Below are positions 57,457-64,000 of a DNA stretch of 64,000 nt, piece by piece. The stretch spans positions 1-64,000 of the forward strand of contig CAWHGB010000004.1 of NCBI GenBank assembly GCA_963828855.1, in the 5' to 3' direction. Positions within the stretch are counted from its first letter, which is position 1. Each line of letters begins with the position of its first letter. This DNA is from CAVVEQ01 sp963828855. GTDB lineage: Bacteria; Chloroflexota; Anaerolineae; Anaerolineales; Anaerolineaceae. The translations under genes were made by a program, and so were the position numbers. The notes beneath the pieces are model-generated. The model made no database searches, was not told the DNA's origin, and saw nothing but the letters and a program-made list of their open reading frames with translations.

Positions 57457-58089
57457 ATGGTGACCAAATTGGATCTGAAGAAGGAATTGAAATACCTGTA
57501 TAACCCTTCCCCGAAAGCCGTGGAGGAGGTTGAGGTGCCAGGGTTCAAGTTCGCCATGCTGGATGGATTCATTCCAGCCGGGGTGAAGGTTGCGGATTCG
57601 CCGGAATTCATGGACGCCATGACTGCGCTCTACGGCATCGCCTACACGCTCAAGTTCAACACCAAGCTGCGCAAGGAAAACCCGATCGATTATTCCGTCA
57701 TGGCATTGGAAGCGCTATGGTGGGTTCAGGGGGACGAATTTGAGTTCGGCAAGGTGCAGGATTGGTTCTTCACAGCCATGATCCTGCAGCCAGCTCACAT
57801 CTCCCCCGAAATGTTCGCCGACGCGCTGGCCCAGCTAAAGAAAAAGAAACCCTCGCCCGGGCTGGAGAAGCTGCGTTTCGCGCCCTTCTGCGAGGGCAGA
57901 AGTGTACAAGTGCTGCACCTGGGACCGTATTCCGCAGAACCCCCCACCATCGAGCGCATGAAGGATTATATGAAAGAGCACAATCTTGTTCGCAACGGGC
58001 ACCACCACGAGATCTACCTGGGCGACCCCCGGCGGGCAACACCGGAAAAGCTGCGCACCATCCTGCGGCAGCCAGTGAAGGAGGGGTGA
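57457..58089 (+). CDS. GyrI-like small-molecule-binding domain protein
   Basis: 210 residues. It begins MVTKLDLKKELKYLYNPSPK with GAAGGAG 8 bp upstream, which decides this start over an upstream TTG. Features: VEVPGFKFAMLDGFIPAGVK, then FMDAMTALYGIAYTLKF, and a C-terminal GyrI/SOUL-like half (VQVLHLGPYSAEPPTIERMK, HHHEIYLGDPRRATPEKLRT). This long GyrI-like subgroup is common in Firmicutes and Chloroflexota and presumably binds lipophilic drugs or metabolites. It lies 45 bp behind the RibD-C gene on the same strand. Confidence 0.83.
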   Translation: MVTKLDLKKELKYLYNPSPKAVEEVEVPGFKFAMLDGFIPAGVKVADSPEFMDAMTALYGIAYTLKFNTKLRKENPIDYSVMALEALWWVQGDEFEFGKVQDWFFTAMILQPAHISPEMFADALAQLKKKKPSPGLEKLRFAPFCEGRSVQVLHLGPYSAEPPTIERMKDYMKEHNLVRNGHHHEIYLGDPRRATPEKLRTILRQPVKEG

Positions 58090-58192
58090 AGAAAAACCTG
58101 CTCTGGTGTGCGGGGAAATATGTAAGGATGCGGAATTTCGAGATGAATTGATAAATAATTCACCTGGAACAGAAGTGGTCCCCGATTCAAAA

Positions 58193-58843
58193 TTATGAAA
58201 TTTCGACTTTTTTGATATTCTTGATCCCGGTCAGTTGGCCGACCAATTCGTCCGCCTGGTCTTCATCGGTGCTGCGGATATTAAAGGTTATCTCGACCAC
58301 ATCTTCCACTACGTCACGGGTGATCTGGGTGGAGGTTATCGACCGGGGCGGCACTGAAAGGATTTTTTTCAAGTCCCGCAGCAGACCCTTCCGGTTGTTG
58401 GCAACCACCAGAACCACAAATGTGACAGCCTGACGAATGAAGCGGGTTTCAAATCGTTCCACCCAGTAGAGTACAAATAACAGCAACAAGGTGGTGCCCG
58501 CAGCCACCAGGAACATTCCCATACCGCAGGCTAGCCCGATTATTCCCATCGTCCAGAGGGAAGTGGCTGTGGTCAAACCCTTTACCCCTGTGCCATACCG
58601 GAAGATTGCACCAGCGCCAAGAAAACCGATTCCGGTTATCACCTGGGCGGCTATCCGGGCAGGATCGTTATTCGGGTATGCCAGGTTTATGGAAAGGACC
58701 ATTGCGAGCGCGGAACCGATACATAAGATGATGTGGGTTCGCAATCCCGCCGGTTGGCCGCGTCGTTCGCGCTCCCAGCCAATCAACGCCCCCAATCCCA
58801 TCGCGACCAGGATACGGATCATAATTTCGGTTTGAGTAATCAT
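58193..58843 (-). CDS. MgtC/SapB-family membrane protein
   Basis: 216 residues. The MgtC N-terminal module has four to five helices with the conserved AMGLGALIGWERERRGQPAG, RTHIILCIGSALAM, VITGIGFLGAGAIFR and VKGLTTATSLWTMGIIGLAC. A C-terminal ACT-like cytoplasmic domain (about residues 145-215: LKKILSVPPRSITSTQITRD) follows. MgtC proteins are tied to magnesium homeostasis and acid or virulence adaptation. It lies 107 bp downstream of the HAD gene on the same strand. Confidence 0.9.
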   Translation of the reverse strand: MITQTEIMIRILVAMGLGALIGWERERRGQPAGLRTHIILCIGSALAMVLSINLAYPNNDPARIAAQVITGIGFLGAGAIFRYGTGVKGLTTATSLWTMGIIGLACGMGMFLVAAGTTLLLLFVLYWVERFETRFIRQAVTFVVLVVANNRKGLLRDLKKILSVPPRSITSTQITRDVVEDVVEITFNIRSTDEDQADELVGQLTGIKNIKKVEIS

Positions 58844-58950
58844 TGCCTGGGTTCCCTCCTCAAAGTAGAGTCATTCTCAACATTCATTGTAGAATAGCCG
58901 CGGCGTAAACAGTATCAAGCTTGGTTAGGAATTTCAGGTATTGAACCAGT

Positions 58951-59744
58951 TTAGACCAATCCTGCCAGCTCGATCATCGGCTGCAGCAATCCCCGCTCCT
59001 CCCAGTCGATGACGTGATCCACCCAGCCCTGGAAATCCAGTGAGGCCCACGAAGGAGTAAAAGTCCGTTCCGCCAATCTCAGCAGGGGCAGGTCGTTGCC
59101 GCCATCCCCCGCCGCGATAAATCGGCGCGCCATCCAGCTTCAACGCTGGTAGGAGCTCGCCCTACCCCTTTGCCCTTGTTCACCCCCAGCGGTGTCATTT
59201 CAAAAAAGACCGGGGTGCTGTAGACGCGTTCCACCGGGAATCCGGCGGAGGCTTCCTCCACCTCGCGCAGCTCCTCGGATCGGCTGGAATAGAATAGGAT
59301 CTTGCTGAACTGCTGCCCGCGTCCGGAATCGGCGAGCGGCAAGCCACCGAAATCCCACAGCTCTTCAGGGTCGGCCGCCTCGGTGTGGAGGGTGTGGATG
59401 ACGTTCTTCGACATGAGCAGCGCGGGGATTTGCGGGAAGCGCCGGGTGAAGTTGACCAGCTCGCGGAGCAGATCATCTTCGAAGGGAAAGAAGGATTGTT
59501 CCACCTCCCCGGGCAGGAAATTCAGCGAGCCATTCTGGGTGATCATCGGCAGCGGAATGGGTACGTCCTCCCACAAGCCGCTCTCCGCGAAGCTTCCCTT
59601 CGCGCTGGTGAGTGTGCGCCCGGTGGCGGGAATGAGCACCAGGTCGCGCCGCATGAGGAGGATCTCCCTATCGCGCGGGTGCATCCGCCGTTCCTCATTC
59701 AAAAGCGTGCCATCAAGGTCAAAAATAAAAACTGGAGCCGGCAT
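58951..59744 (-). CDS. HAD-superfamily (Cof-type) phosphatase (one frameshift)
   Basis: About 264 residues. Motif I is FIFDLDGTLLNEERR with the nucleophile Asp, motif II is IPATGRTLTSA and the Lys motif is GVNKGKGV. Near 59150-59110 the frame changes; motif III/IV then reads IAAGDGGNDLPLLRLA and the product ends MIELAGLV at 58951. The cap region between residues about 75 and 170 is the Cof type (C2B), as in sugar-phosphate and nucleotide phosphatases. It is 38 bp downstream of the HD-GYP gene on the same strand. Confidence 0.85.
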
Positions 59745-59782
59745 AACCGCTCCAGTTTACCATACCGCGCCTGAGAGAATCT

Positions 59783-62700
59783 TTAATCCTGATCGCGGCT
59801 GTTCACGATCGAATGGAAGAAAGCATCCACCACTTTGGGGTCGAAGAGTTTACCGGATTGTTCGCGGATATACCGCAGGGCGGCGTCCAGGGTCCAGGCA
59901 GGCCGGTAGGGGCGGTCGGAGGTGAGCGCGTCGAACACATCCACCACGGCGAAGATGCGCGCTGCCAGGGGAATCTCCTCACCCTTCAACCTGCGCGGGT
60001 AACCCTCCCCGTTCCAGCGTTCGTGGTGACAGAAAGGAATATCCACCGCCTCCTCAAGGTAATAAATCGGTTTCAGAAGCTCATTGGCATACAGCGGGTG
60101 CTGACGCATCACCACCCATTCATCCTCGGAGAGCGTGGAGGGCTTCAGCAGGATGCTATCCGGGATGCCCATCTTGCCGATATCGTGCAGCAGTGCCCCG
60201 CGGCGGATGTGCTGCAGATTCTCCTCTCCCACTCCCAGCGCTTTCGCCAGCTGCAGGGTCAGATCCACCACCCGCAAAGAGTGACCGGCAGTCTCGCGCT
60301 CGCGCATTTCCAGCGCGCGGGACCAGCCCTCCAGGGTGTCATTGTAGGCTTCCGCCAGCTCGCGGTTGGCTTTTTGGAGCGCTTCGTGAGCCATTCCTTC
60401 GCTCAGTGATATCAATCATATTGCCCCAAACCAGGACCAGTTTTCCGTTCACCACCTCACCAAAGAGGCTGGTCTGGTACCAGTGGGATACACCTTTTGG
60501 GTCGATATCGTGGATCTCAAAATTCGAGATCCTGCAGTTCTTGGCGGAAGAACCAGTTCAATAGGTTCTTATAACTATCGAGGTCGCTGGCCAGGTTCGA
60601 AATGTTCCGCCCGATGATCTTTTCGCGCTCGAGTACGCCGATCAGGGCAAAGGTATCGTTGCATTCGACACAGACGGCATTTAGACTTTCGTCAACCTTT
60701 TCCTCCAGCGGAGCCTCAAGATCTATGGGTTCCAATGGTTTGAAACAGAACACGCCATCGTTGACGTGCTCGATGTAATACCTGTAGCGGACTTCGCTGT
60801 GCGCAACGCCTGCTCGGTCTTTTTCAGCTCGGTGATCTCCAGCAGGAACCCGCGTAAGCCAATTGCCTTGCCGTTTTCCAGGATCGCCCGGACGTTTACG
60901 ATCGCAGGGAATGACGAGCCATCCCTGCGGCGAAGGTTGTATTCCGGAGAACCGATATTTTTTCCGCGAAGTACCTGGGCAAAGTGGTTCCTGGCCTTTA
61001 TCCGCAGGAGTGGGTTCGATCAGGTCCAGCGCGTTCAATCCGTCCTTTACGTCCTTTGTCTTGTAGCCAAAGGATTGTAGTCAAGTACTGGTTTGCGAAG
61101 GTTATGTTCCCCTTGCGGTCCAGTTCAAATTCACTGAGCGGCATCGAATTTACCAGCTCCCGGTATTTCTTCTCGCTATCGCGCAATGCCTGGTCGGCCT
61201 GCTTTCGCTCGGTGATATCCGTCGCAACAGCGATCACCACAACCTGACCGAAGAATAATCCTTTATAAAGGCGGACATCCTTGGGAAAAATTTCTCCGTT
61301 TTTGCGCCGGCCCCAGAATTCAAGCTGCTGGGGTTTTCCCCGGAAGGCGCGGTGGACGCACTCGGCGACCGCTTCCAGGTCGTTCCTGCCAGGCGCAGCC
61401 ACAAATAGCGGGTTCTGCCCGATTAATTCATCGCGGGTGTAGCCGTACATTTTTTCCGCGCCGCGGTTCACATCCAGGAAGGTACCGTCCTTGCTTTGGA
61501 TATAGATCGCTTCCGCGACCGAGTCGAAAATGCCGCGGTATGAAGTTTCCGAATCGCGGATGACCTCCTCGGCCAGCTTTGCGGGTTTCCACCTCGCGCT
61601 GCAGGGCGAGATTGGTCTGGGCGTTATGCAGCAGCGCCGCAGCAAAACCGGCATAAGTTTCTGCCAGGGCAAGCTCCTCATCCGTGTAATCCATGGTGTC
61701 GCGGATGAAGGACATTACCCCCAAGCACAGTATCCTCAAAGATCAGGGGCGCTGCGATCAACCGCTGCGATCCAAAATCCGGGGTGCCGGGTATGGTGGT
61801 CTTGTGTGAATCGCCGGTGATATCGTTATAAAGGATGCAGCATTTCATCTCGATGGCACGCCCGGCAAGGCTTTTATTAACCTTTAGCGGGGTGGCCATG
61901 AAATATTTGGAGTATTCAGGATTGCTGGAGACCACCGGGGTTAGGTTTTCGCCATCCTCTTCCAGGAGGTAAACATTACAGAGTGCGGAGTTTAGCACCT
62001 GGTCTGCCCCGCTGGTGATCCGTTCCAGCACTTCACCTACGTTCTGGCTTGCGGTCAGTGCCTGCACCGCTTCCAAGAGATGCTCCTGGTTACGGCTTTT
62101 TTGGGCCAGGGCTTCCTCCACCTTTTTCCGCCCGGAGATATCCACGATCAAGCCGCGAATCCCAATCGGTCGTTTGCCCATCATAATGGGTGTAGCGTGG
62201 ACGGTTACCGGATAGGTGGAACCATCCTTTCGCGCCAGGGTGTAATCCACGGGTGGTAAGGATTTGAGCGCAAGCAATCCCTGGATGGTTTCGATCAATT
62301 TCGCCCGGTCCTCCGGGATGACCATATCGGTGGCGAGAGATCCCGTTCCGGTAATCCTCCTCGGAATAACCCGAGCTTTCGAAGGCGTATTTATTGACAA
62401 AAGTCACCCGTCCGGTTGGATCGATCTCAAAGATGATCGAAGGCAGGAAATTCGTCAGGTCGCTGTATTTCTTTTCGCTTTCGCGTAACGCCTCCTCGGA
62501 TTTTCGGCGCTCAGAAGCTTCCAGCGAAAGGGTAATGATATCGGCAAGCGATGTGGCAAAATCCTGGTCCTCCAGGGTCCACTTCCGGAATTCATCTTGC
62601 TGTTCCAGGCAGTAGAAGCCTATCAATTTTCCGCGCACCGAAATGGCAACATCCAAATTCGATTTGATCCGGTTAGGGAGGTAATACGTTTTGGTGAATT

Positions 62701-63677
62701 CCCAGGTTCTCTCATCCCCGCAGGAATCCTCCGCGGAAATCACCCTGTTATCTTCCAGGGTTTTCATATACTTTGGGTAGTTTTCAGTCGGAAAGCTGAG
62801 CGCGGATTCATGCCGTCTTGTGCGCTGGGTAAACATGTCCTTGCACTTCATTTCCGAAATAGCCGGGTTGAAGAGCCAAAGGCTGGCGCGGTCCGCATTC
62901 AGATTATGCGCTCCAGCCTCCGTGATCGCCCGCACAACCTTGTCCAGATCGGAAACATCCAATTTGTTCAGTTCCAGCAGGACATTCTGGTTGCGTATGA
63001 TCAATTCTGCCTTGCGTTTGAGTTCACCTTCCGCAGCCTTTCGCTCCGCGATCTCTCTTTTAAATCGCGGTGGGTCTGTGCGGTGTGCAGCACTGAGGAG
63101 GCAAAAGCGGCATACGCTTCGGCGACCTCCCGGTCGTCCTCAGAAAAAAATTCTCCCATGCGGGTGATACACATCGCCCCGATGACTTTGCCTTCAAAGA
63201 TCAGCGGCGCGGAGATCAACCGTTCATCGACATCCTGCGGCGTGCCGGGAATATGGAAACCACTGGATTCGCCTACGGCGTTATTGAAAAGCAATGTTTT
63301 CTTTTCCCGGATCGCCTTGCCAGTCAGGCTGGAATCAAGATCGAGTGGCGTGGCCAGGATCTGTTCGATGTAATCCGTTTCCACGGAGATCTCAGGGACG
63401 AGGGTTCGACCATCATTGGAAAGCAAATAGATATCACAGTTTACTGCCCCGGTTACCTGCATGGCGCCGGTGGCGATGCGTGTGAGCACTTCATTTACAT
63501 CCAGGCTGGCTGTTATCGAACGGGCAGACTGGAGTACCTGCTCCAGCCGTCTGCCCTTCTCGGCCAGTGCCTTTTCAAGGCTGCCGAAATCACCTCATCC
63601 CCCTTCTGTGGTTTTTTCGATATCTGTGTTGCTCTCTTCCCCCCGTCCTGTTCATCATTTTGGGAAGATGCGTTCAT
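59783..63677 (-). CDS. Multi-GAF/PAS HD-GYP phosphodiesterase (many frameshifts)
   Basis: About 1300 residues in at least seven frame segments. I start at MNASSQNDEQDG (63677; GAGG 6 bp upstream). Domain order: GAF (VLTRIATGAMQVTGAVNCDI), GAF (DLDKVVRAITEAGAHNLNAD), PAS (YSDLTNFLPSIIFEIDPTGR), GAF (VLERITSGADQVLNSALCNV), three PAS units (YRGIFDSVAEAIYIQSKDGT; YRELVNSMPLSEFELDRKGN; YYIEHVNDGVFCF), then HD-GYP. The HD-GYP part has RALEMRERETAGHSLRV, the metal pair LLHDIGKMGIPD and HHERWNGEGYPRRLKGEEIP. This domain degrades cyclic di-GMP. No membrane segment is seen, so it is a cytosolic sensor. Its partner cyclase is not in the window. Confidence 0.82.
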
Positions 63678-63839
63678 ATTAACCTCGATGAATCCCAAAA
63701 CCTGTCATCGGTTCCGGTCTATACATCCTACCAAGTATTTATTTCGTGTCAAGAGAATTGGAATCAATTACCTTACAAATTTGAAAGGTGTTTCTTCTTC
63801 TCTCATACACCATTTTTTCAATTAACAATAACTCGGCGC

Positions 63840-64000
63840 TCAATCCTGATCATACTTGGAATCATCAAGCATATTCTTAAATTTTTCCTCTGGATTCAGC
63901 GGGGTTTGTGGAAGTCCCGTAGTGGAATCCTGTAATTCGGCACTCTCTGCCAAGCGCAACTCATTTATTGGCAGCCTTTTATAACTGCCCCACTTCCCGC
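63840..64000 (-). CDS. C-terminal fragment of a gene extending past the right edge
   Basis: From the right edge one minus-strand frame is open for 53 codons to a TGA at 63842-63840. The peptide contains KWGSYKRLPINELRLAESAE and ends KNMLDDSKYDQD. Its composition looks coding, but I recognise no domain. It lies 162 bp upstream of the HD-GYP start on the same strand. No start is visible within the window. Confidence 0.45.
   Translation of the reverse strand, partial: GKWGSYKRLPINELRLAESAELQDSTTGLPQTPLNPEEKFKNMLDDSKYDQD

Noticed and set aside
1..64000. CRISPR array, prophage, insertion sequence, rRNA or tRNA
   Set aside because: I looked for regularly spaced repeats, transposase or integrase motifs and RNA-gene signatures and saw none. 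A tRNA scan was not possible by eye, so a missed tRNA cannot be fully excluded.

Overview
The window looks like a draft-quality piece of a chemoheterotrophic, plant-polysaccharide-degrading bacterium. Anaerolineae (Chloroflexota) is my best guess. I infer this from the style of the proteins: many surface lipoproteins with TP-rich linkers, PD40 propeller proteins, DUF5666/DUF5667 envelope proteins, a bacterial RIO-type kinase, GAF/PAS-rich sensors and LacI-controlled sugar operons. No rRNA, tRNA, CRISPR array, transposase or phage gene was seen, so the phylum rests on gene style only.

Layout. 1-9.3 kb: a truncated receiver protein, a NarL-type two-component pair (7TMR-DISM/PAS/GAF kinase plus LuxR regulator), a divergent SulP anion transporter, an aldo/keto reductase, two SAM methyltransferases and an XdhC-like protein. 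9.6-13.7 kb: a very long exported LysM protein and a companion lipoprotein. 13.8-15.1 kb: a RIO-like kinase with a leader containing a small ORF and competing hairpins. 15.1-24.7 kb: a divergent sugar/inositol regulon. The minus strand carries lacI-iolB-iolD-transaldolase-class II aldolase; the plus strand carries a ribose/inositol-type ABC importer. Identical 14-bp operator cores sit just downstream of both promoters.

24.8-43.3 kb: one long minus-strand operon of eleven genes: LacI regulator, solute-binding protein, two permeases, GH94 phosphorylase, two lipoprotein GH3 enzymes, xylA, GH3, xylB and a second GH94. It reads as import and intracellular phosphorolysis of cello-oligosaccharides combined with xylose/xyloside use. 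43.6-47.3 kb: DUF5666 lipoprotein, ECF sigma factor, DUF5667/DUF5666 membrane protein and an exported protein, probably an envelope-response module. 47.4-58.8 kb: DUF2231 protein, a TPR/propeller membrane protein overlapping a NUDIX gene, a ThrE-like exporter, a DHA2 drug exporter divergent from a leaderless MerR-TipAS regulator, a PD40 protein, an M28 peptidase, a RibD-C reductase, a GyrI-like protein and MgtC. 58.9-64 kb: HAD phosphatase, a roughly 1300-residue GAF/PAS/HD-GYP protein and a C-terminal fragment at the right edge.

At least eighteen genes are split by single-base frame changes, and at most junctions that can be resolved one extra base is present. Conserved residues continue in the next frame, so I treat them as intact genes in error-prone sequence and give one span per gene. 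The best leads for something new are the RIO-kinase leader, the iolB/iolD operon ending in a transaldolase and a class II aldolase, and the leaderless MerR-TipAS promoter.
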